Below are positions 1 through 7,574 of a stretch of DNA of 64,000 bases, in pieces. The DNA is from Pseudomonas viridiflava (GTDB lineage: Bacteria > Pseudomonadota > Gammaproteobacteria > Pseudomonadales > Pseudomonadaceae). The translations under genes were made by a program, and so were the position numbers. The DNA is taken from positions 306,257 through 370,256 of the forward strand of contig NZ_RBTP01000076.1 of the NCBI RefSeq assembly GCF_003702045.1. Reading direction: 5' to 3'. Numbering within the stretch: position 1 is the stretch's first letter; each line of letters starts with the position of its first letter. Under the pieces are notes generated by a model. That model was given only the letters and a program-made list of their open reading frames with translations. It ran no database searches and had not been told where the DNA came from.

Positions 1-819
1 GCAGGTCAGGCGCGTGCGCGGATGAAGCCGCTCAAGGTGTTCGCCGATCCGGGCAAATGGTTCGAGTTTCAGGCCGAGGTCGACGCAGGCCTGGACGATC
101 TGGACGTGATCCTGATGCGCAAGGATCCCCCGTTCGACATGGAATTCGTCTACGCCACCTACCTGCTGGAGCAGGCCGAGCGTGCGGGCGTGCTGGTGGT
201 CAACAAGCCGCAAAGCCTGCGTGACTGCAACGAAAAGCTGTTCGCTACGCTGTTCCCGCAATGCACACCGCCGACACTGGTCAGCCGCCGCGCCGATATC
301 ATCCGTGAGTTCGCCGAGCAGCATGGCGACGTGATCCTCAAGCCGCTGGACGGCATGGGCGGTGCGTCGATCTTCCGCCACCGTGCGGGCGATCCCAACC
401 TGTCGGTGATTCTGGAAACCCTCACCGCTCACGGCACCCAGCAGATCATGGCGCAGGGGTATCTGCCTGCGATCAAGGATGGCGACAAGCGCATTCTGAT
501 GGTCGACGGCGAGCCCGTTCCATACTGCCTGGCGCGTATTCCGGCCGCAGGTGAAACCCGGGGCAACCTGGCGGCTGGCGGTCGCGGTGAAGCGCGCCCA
601 CTGAGTGACAAGGACCGCTGGATCGCTGAACAGATCGGCCCGACCCTGCGTGAAAAAGGTCTGCTGTTTGTGGGCCTGGACGTCATCGGCGAGCACCTGA
701 CCGAAATCAACGTCACCAGCCCGACCTGCATCCGCGAAATCGACAACGCGTTCGGCACCGACATTGGCGGCCTGTTGATGGACGCTATTGAGAAGAAGCT
801 GCAGGCGCGCGCTGCCTGA
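1..819 (+). CDS. gshB: Glutathione synthetase, 5'-truncated by the window edge
   Basis: ATP-grasp ligase that joins gamma-glutamylcysteine and glycine to make glutathione in the cytoplasm. The reading frame is open from base 1, before the first visible ATG at 22, so the gene begins outside the window. 272 residues are visible against a usual length of about 317, so roughly 45 N-terminal residues are missing. Recognisable family segments include VILMRKDPPFD, NKPQSLRDCNEKL, the nucleotide-binding ILKPLDGMGGASIF and the C-terminal NVTSPTCIREID. The next gene is a TonB-like gene, as in other pseudomonads. The identification is secure; only the true start is unseen. Confidence 0.97.
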   Translation, partial: AGQARARMKPLKVFADPGKWFEFQAEVDAGLDDLDVILMRKDPPFDMEFVYATYLLEQAERAGVLVVNKPQSLRDCNEKLFATLFPQCTPPTLVSRRADIIREFAEQHGDVILKPLDGMGGASIFRHRAGDPNLSVILETLTAHGTQQIMAQGYLPAIKDGDKRILMVDGEPVPYCLARIPAAGETRGNLAAGGRGEARPLSDKDRWIAEQIGPTLREKGLLFVGLDVIGEHLTEINVTSPTCIREIDNAFGTDIGGLLMDAIEKKLQARAA

Positions 820-1203
820 TTGTCGGGTTTACGTTGAAATGACTCAGGACTGCGGAACGCCACTACGTCAACGTAGCGCTGTCGCACGGTAAACTTGGTG
901 GGAGCGGACCGGGCGGCGTTCCGCTTGTCCGCGAAAAGGCCGGTACATCCGACGCATATGCGATGGCTGAAACACTGCATTCGCGGACAAGTCCGCTCCC
1001 ACGACGCCCCGTGTTTGCTCAGCGACAGCGCTTCGTCGCAGATGTGGCGGGGCCTACCAAATCGAGGGCTGCCGGGCCTAGCGGGCACTGAACGTCCCTT
1101 CGTCCGATCCAGACCAGAGCTCCACGCGACATTGCGTTATCATGCGCCACCTGTAACACGACACGGACTTTGACATGCAGGCTGACGAGATGCTGAACCG
1201 CCC
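820..1203. other. 384-bp intergenic region with a REPIN
   Basis: Gap between gshB and the TonB-like gene. It holds the REP doublet at 898–1002 described separately, then about 200 bp with no convincing gene. No strong intrinsic terminator is visible after gshB. Promoter elements for the downstream gene are presumably in 1080–1200, but I cannot assign them confidently. Confidence 0.5.
898..1002. repeat. REPIN: two inverted REP sequences
   Basis: The right copy (980–1002) is a clean REP in reverse orientation, reading TTCGCGGACAAGTCCGCTCC and then CAC. The left copy (898–935) starts GTGGGAGCGGAC and ends TTGTCCGCGAA, but about 15 extra bases (CGGGCGGCGTTCCGC) lie between the two arms. The doublet would fold into a long hairpin. 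The same REP core occurs at 10933, 18735 and 52218. Confidence 0.85.
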
Positions 1204-2106
1204 ATGACATCGATGGCCAGAAACGACCTTGCGCTGGAACTCGCAAACGTAGGCGTGCGTCCGGCCGACCGGCTGGGTTTCACCATGATGATCGCTGCGC
1301 TGATCCATCTGGCGATTATCCTTGGCGTGGGCTTTACCTATGTGAAGCCTGAGCAGATTTCCCAAACGCTGGAAATCACCCTCGCCACCTTCAAGAGCGA
1401 AGAGAAGCCCAGGCAGGCTGATTTCCTTGCCCAGGACAACCAGCAGGGCAGCGGAACACTGGACAAGGCCGAGACGCTCAAGACCACTGAAATCGCGCCA
1501 TATCAGGACACCAAGGTCAATAAGGTGACTCCGCCGCCAGCCAGCAAACCGGTGGTCAAGCAGGAAGCACCGAAAACCGCCGTGGCCACGACCGCACCGA
1601 GCCCTCAGAAAACCGTCGCCAAACGCGAGGAAGTCAAACCGGAGCCGACCGCAAAGGCCGCGCCCTCGTTCGACAGCGCTGAGTTGACCAACGAAATTGC
1701 CAGCCTCGAAGCCGAGCTGTCCGCCGAGCAGCAGTTGTACGCCAAACGTCCGAAGATCCATCGCTTGAACGCCGCCTCGACCATGCGCGACAAGGGCGCC
1801 TGGTACAAGGACGACTGGCGCAAGAAGGTGGAACGGGTCGGCAACCTGAACTACCCGGAAGAGGCCCGCCGCAAACAGATTTATGGAAACCTGCGGTTGC
1901 TGGTCTCGATCAACCGCGATGGCTCGCTCTACGAAGTGCTGGTGCTTGAATCTTCCGGGCAACCTCTGCTGGATCAGGCAGCACAGCGAATCGTGCGTCT
2001 GGCAGCACCATTTGCGCCGTTCACCGGCGATCTGGCAGACATCGACAGGCTTGAGATCATTCGTACGTGGAAATTCGCCCGTGGGGACAAGCTTTCAAGC
2101 AACTGA
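1204..2106 (+). CDS. TonB-like energy transducer
   Basis: Inner-membrane-anchored periplasmic protein of the TonB family, expected to couple the proton-motive ExbBD motor to an outer-membrane partner. The layout is classic: a short cytoplasmic N-terminus, one membrane segment at about residues 21–42 (TMMIAALIHLAIILGVGFTYV), a Pro/Lys/Ala/Glu-rich linker at about 60–170, and a C-terminal TonB domain from about 205 (LNYPEEARRKQIYGNLRLLVSINRDGSL). It is 300 residues long. It corresponds in position to the pseudomonad tonB paralogue beside gshB (tonB3 of P. aeruginosa), which has been linked to pili and surface motility rather than iron. No exbBD genes are adjacent. Confidence 0.85.
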   Translation: MTSMARNDLALELANVGVRPADRLGFTMMIAALIHLAIILGVGFTYVKPEQISQTLEITLATFKSEEKPRQADFLAQDNQQGSGTLDKAETLKTTEIAPYQDTKVNKVTPPPASKPVVKQEAPKTAVATTAPSPQKTVAKREEVKPEPTAKAAPSFDSAELTNEIASLEAELSAEQQLYAKRPKIHRLNAASTMRDKGAWYKDDWRKKVERVGNLNYPEEARRKQIYGNLRLLVSINRDGSLYEVLVLESSGQPLLDQAAQRIVRLAAPFAPFTGDLADIDRLEIIRTWKFARGDKLSSN

Positions 2107-2182
2107 TTCTTTCGGCAGAACCTGCTGTTACACCTATAACTGATAGTTGTCAGGCACGCGGCTCAACGCCACACTAGGGCTC

Positions 2183-2752
2183 ATGAAAAAAGTCTCTCCG
2201 AGTTACCTCAAGCATCAGTTCTTGATCGCCATGCCGCACATGCACGACGAGAACTTCTCGCAGACCTTGACCTACATCGTCGAGCACAACGCCAATGGCG
2301 CAATGGGGCTGGTGATCAACCGCCCGCAAAGCCTGACCCTGGCCGATGTGCTCGAACAACTGCGACCGGAGCTTCCTGCACCGGCTCGTTGCCAGCACAT
2401 TCCCATTCATTCCGGTGGCCCCGTGCAAACCGATCGCGGCTTCGTCCTGCACCCAAGCGGTCAGGTGTTCCAGGCAACGGTCGATCTGGGGGGCATCTCG
2501 CTGTCCACGTCTCAGGATGTGCTGTTTTCCATCGCCGACGGCTACGGGCCTGATCAAAATGTGATCACCCTGGGCTATGCTGGCTGGGACGCAGGCCAAC
2601 TGGATGCCGAAATGGCCGCCAATGCCTGGCTGACCTGCTCGTTCGACCCGACCATTCTGTTCGAGGTAGACAGCGAGCAACGCCTTGATGCTGCAGCCGC
2701 ACGGCTGGGCATCAACCTCAGTCTTCTTTCTACCCAAGCGGGGCACGCCTGA
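2183..2752 (+). CDS. algH: YqgE/AlgH family protein
   Basis: 189-residue cytoplasmic protein of the UPF0301 (YqgE/AlgH) family. Its name comes from an effect on alginate gene expression in P. aeruginosa; its biochemical role is unresolved. Family hallmarks are FLIAMPHMHDENFSQTLTY at the N-terminus, GAMGLVINRP, HSGGPVQTDRGFVLH and LGYAGWDAGQL. The ATG at 2183 follows AGGG and starts the conserved MKKVSPSYLKHQFL. An upstream in-frame TTG at 2147 was rejected. Its stop overlaps the start of ruvX (TGATG), so the two are translationally coupled. Confidence 0.93.
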   Translation: MKKVSPSYLKHQFLIAMPHMHDENFSQTLTYIVEHNANGAMGLVINRPQSLTLADVLEQLRPELPAPARCQHIPIHSGGPVQTDRGFVLHPSGQVFQATVDLGGISLSTSQDVLFSIADGYGPDQNVITLGYAGWDAGQLDAEMAANAWLTCSFDPTILFEVDSEQRLDAAAARLGINLSLLSTQAGHA

Positions 2753-3192
2753 TGGCTGCATTGCGCCTGCTGCTGGGCTTTGATTTCGGCACCAAACAGA
2801 TCGGCGTTGCGGTCGGCCAGGCCATCACCGGCCAGGCCCGTGAACTGTGTACGCTGAAAGCGCAGAACGGCATCCCGGATTGGGACAAGGTCCAGGCACT
2901 GATCAAGGAATGGCAACCCGACGCCATCGTGGTTGGTCTGCCGCTGAACATGGACGGCACGCGCAGCAACATGAGCGACCTGGCGGAAAAGTTCTCGCGC
3001 AAGCTCAATGGCCGCTTCGGTGTGGCGGTCTATACCCACGACGAGCGACTGACCACGTTCGAAGCCAAGGGCGAGCGCATGGCCCGCGGCGGCCAGAAAG
3101 GCAGCTACCGCGACAACCCGGTCGATGCCATTGCCGCGGCGCTCTTGCTGCAAGGCTGGCTCGATGCGAACCCCGAGCTGTTGAACGCGTGA
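2752..3192 (+). CDS. ruvX: Holliday junction resolvase-like YqgF / pre-16S rRNA nuclease
   Basis: 146-residue RNase H-fold protein of the YqgF/RuvX family, implicated in maturation of the 16S rRNA 5' end. It shows the family pattern LGFDFGTKQIGVAVG (catalytic Asp in strand 1), IVVGLPLNMDG and YTHDERLTTFEA, with DAIAAALLLQGWL at the end. The ATG overlaps the algH stop by one base. A 97-bp gap separates it from pyrR. The algH–ruvX–pyrR order is conserved in pseudomonads. Confidence 0.94.
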   Translation: MAALRLLLGFDFGTKQIGVAVGQAITGQARELCTLKAQNGIPDWDKVQALIKEWQPDAIVVGLPLNMDGTRSNMSDLAEKFSRKLNGRFGVAVYTHDERLTTFEAKGERMARGGQKGSYRDNPVDAIAAALLLQGWLDANPELLNA

Positions 3193-3289
3193 CTGTTTGC
3201 GTCCGCACCGCTTCGAGATACCCGGATTCCACGTTTACGCTTGAGCGACGCCGCACTGACGGCCGCTGCCCGAGCCCCAAGGAGCAACC

Positions 3290-3802
3290 ATGAGCCTGCC
3301 CAACCCCGCCGAACTGATTCGTCAGATGGCCACTGACCTGAACGCTCACCTGAGCAAGCGCGGCATCAGCGACCCTCGTTTCATCGGCATCCGCACCGGC
3401 GGCGTGTGGGTCGCGCAGGCGCTGCTCAAAGCGCTGGATAACCCTTCCCCGCTCGGCACGCTGGACGTTTCCTTCTACCGCGACGACTTCAGCCAGAACG
3501 GCCTGCACCCACAAGTGCGCCCGTCCGAGCTGCCGTTCGAGATCGAAGGCCAGCACCTGGTGCTGATCGATGACGTATTGATGAGCGGGCGCACCATTCG
3601 CGCAGCACTCAACGAGCTGTTCGACTATGGTCGCCCGGCCAGTGTCACCCTGGTCTGCCTGCTGGATCTGGAGGCTGGCGAACTGCCGATCCGCCCCAAT
3701 GTGGTCGGCGCGACGTTGTCTCTGGCACCGCAGGAACGCATCAAGCTGTCCGGCCCCGAGCCTCTTGCACTCGAACTTCAAGACCTCTCAACCGCCCTTT
3801 AA
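3290..3802 (+). CDS. pyrR: Bifunctional pyr operon regulator / uracil phosphoribosyltransferase
   Basis: 170-residue PRTase-fold protein. The PRPP-binding loop is visible as LVLIDDVLMSGRTIRAAL (about residues 88–105), and the family segment SFYRDDFSQNGLHP lies upstream. In Bacillus PyrR is an RNA-binding attenuation protein. In pseudomonads it sits at the head of pyrBC' and is thought to regulate it, possibly through DNA. A strong ribosome-binding site (AAGGAG) precedes the ATG. The 97-bp leader shows no obvious terminator/antiterminator pair, so Gram-positive-style attenuation is not supported here. Confidence 0.95.
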   Translation: MSLPNPAELIRQMATDLNAHLSKRGISDPRFIGIRTGGVWVAQALLKALDNPSPLGTLDVSFYRDDFSQNGLHPQVRPSELPFEIEGQHLVLIDDVLMSGRTIRAALNELFDYGRPASVTLVCLLDLEAGELPIRPNVVGATLSLAPQERIKLSGPEPLALELQDLSTAL

Positions 3803-3814
3803 GAGTCCTTTGCG

Positions 3815-4819
3815 ATGACGCCTCTCGACGCCAAGCGCCCGCTGCAGCTCAACCATCAGGGCCAGCTGCGCCATTTCCTGTCTCTGGACGGCTTGCCTCG
3901 CGAGCTGCTCACCGAAATTCTCGACACCGCCGACTCGTTTCTCGAAGTCGGCACCCGGGCGGTGAAGAAAGTCCCGTTGTTACGTGGCAAGACGGTGTGC
4001 AATGTGTTCTTCGAGAACTCGACCCGCACACGGACCACATTCGAACTGGCGGCCCAGCGTTTGTCGGCCGACGTGATCACGCTGAACGTCTCCACCTCGT
4101 CCACCAGCAAAGGCGAGACGCTGTTCGACACCCTGCGCAACCTTGAGGCGATGGCCGCCGACATGTTCGTCGTTCGCCACGCTGATTCAGGTGCCGCGCA
4201 CTTCATTGCCGAGCATGTGTGCCCGGAGGTGGCGATCATTAACGGCGGCGACGGCCGTCACGCCCACCCGACGCAGGGCATGCTCGACATGCTGACGATC
4301 CGTCGTCACAAGGGCGGTTTCGAGAACCTGTCGGTCGCCATCGTCGGCGACATCCTTCACTCCCGCGTGGCGCGCTCCAACATGTTGGCGCTCAAGGCAC
4401 TGGGCTGCCCGGACATCCGCGTGATCGGACCGAAAACCCTGTTGCCGGTCGGTATCGAGCAATACGGCGTCAAGGTCTACACCGACCTGAACGAGGGATT
4501 GAAGGACGTGGACGTGGTCATCATGCTGCGCCTGCAACGTGAACGCATGACCGGCGGCCTGCTGCCCAGCGAAGGCGAGTTCTATCGCCTGTTCGGCCTC
4601 ACCACTGCGCGTCTTGCCGTCGCGAAACCCGACGCCATCGTCATGCACCCCGGACCGATCAACCGAGGCGTAGAAATCGAGTCGGCAGTGGCCGACGGCG
4701 CTCATTCGGTGATTCTCAATCAAGTGACCTACGGCATCGCGGTGCGTATGGCGGTGCTATCGATGGCCATGAGCGGACAAACCGCACAACGACAGTTCGA
4801 GCAGGAGAACGCCCTGTGA
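3815..4819 (+). CDS. pyrB: Aspartate carbamoyltransferase catalytic subunit
   Basis: Second step of de novo pyrimidine synthesis: carbamoyl phosphate plus aspartate to N-carbamoylaspartate. 334 residues with the carbamoyl-phosphate loop FFENSTRTRTTFELAA (about residues 63–78), the STSKGE loop (about 96–101) and HPTQGMLDMLTI. Pseudomonad ATCases carry an N-terminal extension of about 20–30 residues that takes part in nucleotide regulation; the first ~25 residues here (TPLDAKRPLQLNHQGQ) fit that. It follows pyrR by 12 bp and overlaps pyrC' by 4 bp, consistent with the known dodecameric PyrB6–PyrC'6 holoenzyme. Confidence 0.97.
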   Translation: MTPLDAKRPLQLNHQGQLRHFLSLDGLPRELLTEILDTADSFLEVGTRAVKKVPLLRGKTVCNVFFENSTRTRTTFELAAQRLSADVITLNVSTSSTSKGETLFDTLRNLEAMAADMFVVRHADSGAAHFIAEHVCPEVAIINGGDGRHAHPTQGMLDMLTIRRHKGGFENLSVAIVGDILHSRVARSNMLALKALGCPDIRVIGPKTLLPVGIEQYGVKVYTDLNEGLKDVDVVIMLRLQRERMTGGLLPSEGEFYRLFGLTTARLAVAKPDAIVMHPGPINRGVEIESAVADGAHSVILNQVTYGIAVRMAVLSMAMSGQTAQRQFEQENAL

Positions 4820-6087
4820 AGCTCAGTATTCTCGGCGCTCGCGTCATCGACCCGGCCACCGGCCTGGACACCCTAACCGACCTGCACATTGATGCCTGCA
4901 AGATTCTGGCAATCGGCGCGGCCCCGGTCGGGTTCGAAGCGACACAGACCATCGACGCCACCGGCCTTGTGGCCGCGCCCGGCCTGGTCGACCTTAACGT
5001 TTCCCTCTGCGAGCCGGGTTACAGCCGCAAAGGCAGCATCGCCAGCGAAACCCGTGCAGCCACCGCAGGCGGCGTGACCAGCCTATGCTGCCCACCGCGC
5101 ACCAAACCGGTACTGGACACCTCGGCAGTCGCCGAACTGATCCTGGACCGTGCCCGCGAAGCCGGCTTCAGCAAAGTGTTTCCGATAGGCGCGCTGAGCA
5201 AGGGCCTGGACGGCGAACAACTGGCTGAGCTGATCGCCCTGCGCGATGCAGGCTGCGTTGCGTTTGGCAACGGGCTGAGTAGCTTCAACAACACGCGCAC
5301 GCTGTGCCGGGCGCTGGAATACGCAGCCACCTTCGACCTGACGGTGATTTTCAATTCGCAGGATCGCGACCTGGCTGAAGGCGGTCTGGCCCATGAAGGC
5401 CCGACGGCCAGTTTCCTCGGGCTGGCCGGCATCCCGGAAACCGCTGAAACCGTTGCCCTTGCCCGCGACTTGCTGCTGGTCGAGCAAAGTGGCGTGCGTG
5501 CGCACTTCAGCCAGTTGACCAGTGCGCGCGGCGCTGCCCTGATCGCTCAGGCGCAAGCCCGTGGACTGCCGGTGACGGCGGACGTGGCGCTGTATCAATT
5601 GATCCTGACGGACGAGGCGCTGATCGATTTCTCCAGCCTGTACCACGTCCAGCCGCCGCTGCGCACCCGCGCAGACCGTGACGGGCTGCGTGAAGCGGTC
5701 AAATCCGGGGTGATTCAAGCCATCTCCAGCCACCACCAGCCCCACGAGCGTGATGCCAAGCTCGCGCCATTCGGTGCAACCGAACCGGGCATCAGCAGCG
5801 TCGAGCTGTTGCTGCCGTTGGCGATGACACTGGTAGAAGATGGCCTGCTGGACTTGCCCACCCTCATCGCCCGCCTGAGCAGCGGCCCCGCAACTGCCCT
5901 GCGCCTGCCTGCCGGCAAACTGAGCGCCGGAGCGCCTGCTGACATCGTCCTGTTCGATCCAGCGGCTTCAACCCTGGCGGGCGAAACCTGGCTGTCCAAA
6001 GGCGAAAACTGCCCCTTCATCGGCCACTGCCTGCCGAGTTCGGTGCGTTATACGCTGGTGGATGGGCGGATCAGTTTTAGCTGTTGA
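4816..6087 (+). CDS. pyrC': Dihydroorotase-like non-catalytic subunit PyrC' (PyrX)
   Basis: 423-residue amidohydrolase-fold protein that structurally supports aspartate carbamoyltransferase. The GTG start at 4816 overlaps the pyrB stop (GTGA). Active dihydroorotases carry a metal-binding DxHxH motif near residue 60. Here the equivalent stretch is DLNVSLCEPGY (residues 59–69), with both histidines replaced by Asn and Ser, so this copy should lack dihydroorotase activity. This matches the known inactive pyrC' of pseudomonads. A later SSHHQPHE segment is retained. An active pyrC must lie elsewhere. Confidence 0.95.
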   Translation: MKLSILGARVIDPATGLDTLTDLHIDACKILAIGAAPVGFEATQTIDATGLVAAPGLVDLNVSLCEPGYSRKGSIASETRAATAGGVTSLCCPPRTKPVLDTSAVAELILDRAREAGFSKVFPIGALSKGLDGEQLAELIALRDAGCVAFGNGLSSFNNTRTLCRALEYAATFDLTVIFNSQDRDLAEGGLAHEGPTASFLGLAGIPETAETVALARDLLLVEQSGVRAHFSQLTSARGAALIAQAQARGLPVTADVALYQLILTDEALIDFSSLYHVQPPLRTRADRDGLREAVKSGVIQAISSHHQPHERDAKLAPFGATEPGISSVELLLPLAMTLVEDGLLDLPTLIARLSSGPATALRLPAGKLSAGAPADIVLFDPAASTLAGETWLSKGENCPFIGHCLPSSVRYTLVDGRISFSC

Positions 6088-6128
6088 AGTGCCTACTGCA
6101 TCATGGCCACGATTCGCGTACAGCCGCT

Positions 6129-6162
6129 AAGTGACGCAGAGCGTCACGGGCGGCATGGCCTC
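6129..6162. repeat. Short hairpin repeat, GACGCAGAGCGTC family
   Basis: Imperfect palindrome GTGACGCAGAGCGTCAC (6131–6147) followed by GGGCGGCATGGC, lying between the convergent pyrC' and TM2 genes. The same words recur near 15449, 40200, 55310, 57450 and 62450. The hairpin could also act as a weak terminator. Confidence 0.6.
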
Positions 6163-6168
6163 CAGTTA

Positions 6169-6573
6169 TCAACCGCGTCGTGCATTCTCCACCGAGATCT
6201 GATTATTCAGTGTCCAGAAGTCATACAGGATGCCGATCAGGAACAATCCGCCTGTGAACAGGTAGATGATCCCGGTGATCCATTTGCCCATGTACATGCG
6301 ATGCACGCCGAAGAAGCCGAGGAAGGTGAGCAGAATCCACGCCAGGCTGTAGTCGGTGGAGCCGGGTGTGAAGCGCAGGTCAGCCTCGCGATCCATTGAC
6401 GGGATCAAAAACAGGTCGATCAGCCAACCGATGCCAAACAGACCGAATGTGAAGAACCAGAGGGTCCCGGTCACGGGCTTGCCGTAGTAGAAACGGTGCG
6501 CGCCCAAAAACCCCAGAATCCACAACAGATACCCCATGACCTTGCTGTGCGTGTCGGACCGATAGGCGTTCAT
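6169..6573 (-). CDS. Double TM2-domain membrane protein
   Basis: 134-residue integral membrane protein made of two tandem TM2 domains, about residues 10–60 and 74–126. Each has the TM2 pattern of two helices joined by a G.HR.Y.GK turn (GAHRFYYGKPVTG and GVHRMYMGKWITG) and ending in a D residue. TM2 proteins have no settled function. The ATG at 6573 is the first good start. It is convergent with pyrC' and divergent from the NlpC/P60 gene. The internal duplication is clear; the function is unknown. Confidence 0.85.
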   Translation of the reverse strand: MNAYRSDTHSKVMGYLLWILGFLGAHRFYYGKPVTGTLWFFTFGLFGIGWLIDLFLIPSMDREADLRFTPGSTDYSLAWILLTFLGFFGVHRMYMGKWITGIIYLFTGGLFLIGILYDFWTLNNQISVENARRG

Positions 6574-6823
6574 TTGTATCCTCGTTGAGCCGATAGAAAA
6601 AAATAGATAACATTTTTGTGACTTCGATGTCGTCTTCCGACGTATGGCATCCGACCCTCTTCTACACCGTCAAACCCTTGTCGCCAAAGGAATTACTGTG
6701 AAAAAGGAAAGAGTCTGTCGCTCATTTTGCAATGATGCCACTGTGACTCACTCGACAAATGGGGTCAGGATTTTCAAAAAAGCTGTTATAAAGTTGCGCG
6801 CTGACCACTATGAGCCCTGCCGA

Positions 6824-7507
6824 ATGCGTCCTTTTTTCAAGACATGGCTAACCATTTGCCTATTTATGCCACTGGCCGCCCACGCCACCAATCGTGAGCA
6901 ACAGCTTCCTGCGAGCTTCTCGGGTTACACCGCAAAAAATCACCTTACGCCCGTGATCGCTACGCGCAATGCGCCTCAGGAAGCCACCGCCATCCCTCAA
7001 GCAACGCGAAACGCCCGCGCCGTTCAGACGCCGGTTTCGCGAAAGAATTCCGCCAAGGCTGCAAGCGCCAAGACGCTGGCTGCAGGCAATGCCAAACAGG
7101 GCAACGCCGTTGTGAAACGTGCGCTGCAGACGGTTGGCACACCCTACCGCTGGGGCGGTACAACACCGGGCAAAGGCCTGGATTGCAGTGGGCTGGTGAA
7201 GTACGCCTACAGCGACGTGCGTGAAGTCGATCTGCCTCGCACCTCGAACGCGATGGCTCAAGGCCACGGCCAGACGGTTGATCGTAAAGACCTGAAACCG
7301 GGCGACCTGCTGTTCTTTAACATCAAGAGCCGCAACGTGAACCACGTGGCAATCTATCTGGGCGAAGGCAAATTCGTTCATGCACCGCGTCGAGGCAAAG
7401 CCGTTACCGTCGACACGCTGAACAAGCCGTACTGGAACAGCCACTACAAGATCGCCAAGCGCGTACTGCCCAAGCAGACGAACCAGATGCGGGTCGTGCA
7501 ACGCTGA
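6824..7507 (+). CDS. Secreted NlpC/P60 (C40) peptidoglycan peptidase
   Basis: 227-residue exported hydrolase expected to cut the D-Glu–diaminopimelate bond in cell-wall peptides. A signal peptide covers residues 1–21 (MRPFFKTWLTICLFMPLAAHA), followed by a low-complexity Ala/Lys linker (about 50–92) and a C-terminal NlpC/P60 domain. That domain holds the catalytic Cys121 in LDCSGLVKYAY and His174 in NHVAIYLGEGKFVHAP. The frame is open upstream to 6644, but the ATG at 6824 gives the signal peptide; the ribosome-binding site is poor. The upstream 6574–6823 is AT-rich and probably carries the promoter. It converges on pilT across a perfect hairpin. Confidence 0.88.
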   Translation: MRPFFKTWLTICLFMPLAAHATNREQQLPASFSGYTAKNHLTPVIATRNAPQEATAIPQATRNARAVQTPVSRKNSAKAASAKTLAAGNAKQGNAVVKRALQTVGTPYRWGGTTPGKGLDCSGLVKYAYSDVREVDLPRTSNAMAQGHGQTVDRKDLKPGDLLFFNIKSRNVNHVAIYLGEGKFVHAPRRGKAVTVDTLNKPYWNSHYKIAKRVLPKQTNQMRVVQR

Positions 7508-7525
7508 TCTGCGCTGATCCTCCCA

Positions 7526-7549
7526 AAGGCCTGCCTGAGCGCAGGCCTT
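7526..7549. terminator. Hairpin between convergent genes
   Basis: Perfect 9-bp inverted repeat AAGGCCTGC / GCAGGCCTT with a 6-base loop, placed between the stop of the NlpC gene (plus) and the end of pilT (minus). There is no T-run of note, so termination efficiency is uncertain. It can serve both directions. Confidence 0.6.
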
Positions 7550-7574
7550 CGTCACCCCTACCCTCGCGTCATCA

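Noticed and set aside
2147..2182. TTG start for AlgH
   Set aside because: The conserved family N-terminus and an AGGG element support the ATG at 2183.
3193..3289. PyrR-type RNA attenuator
   Set aside because: No terminator/antiterminator pair or PyrR-binding loop could be drawn in the 97-bp leader.
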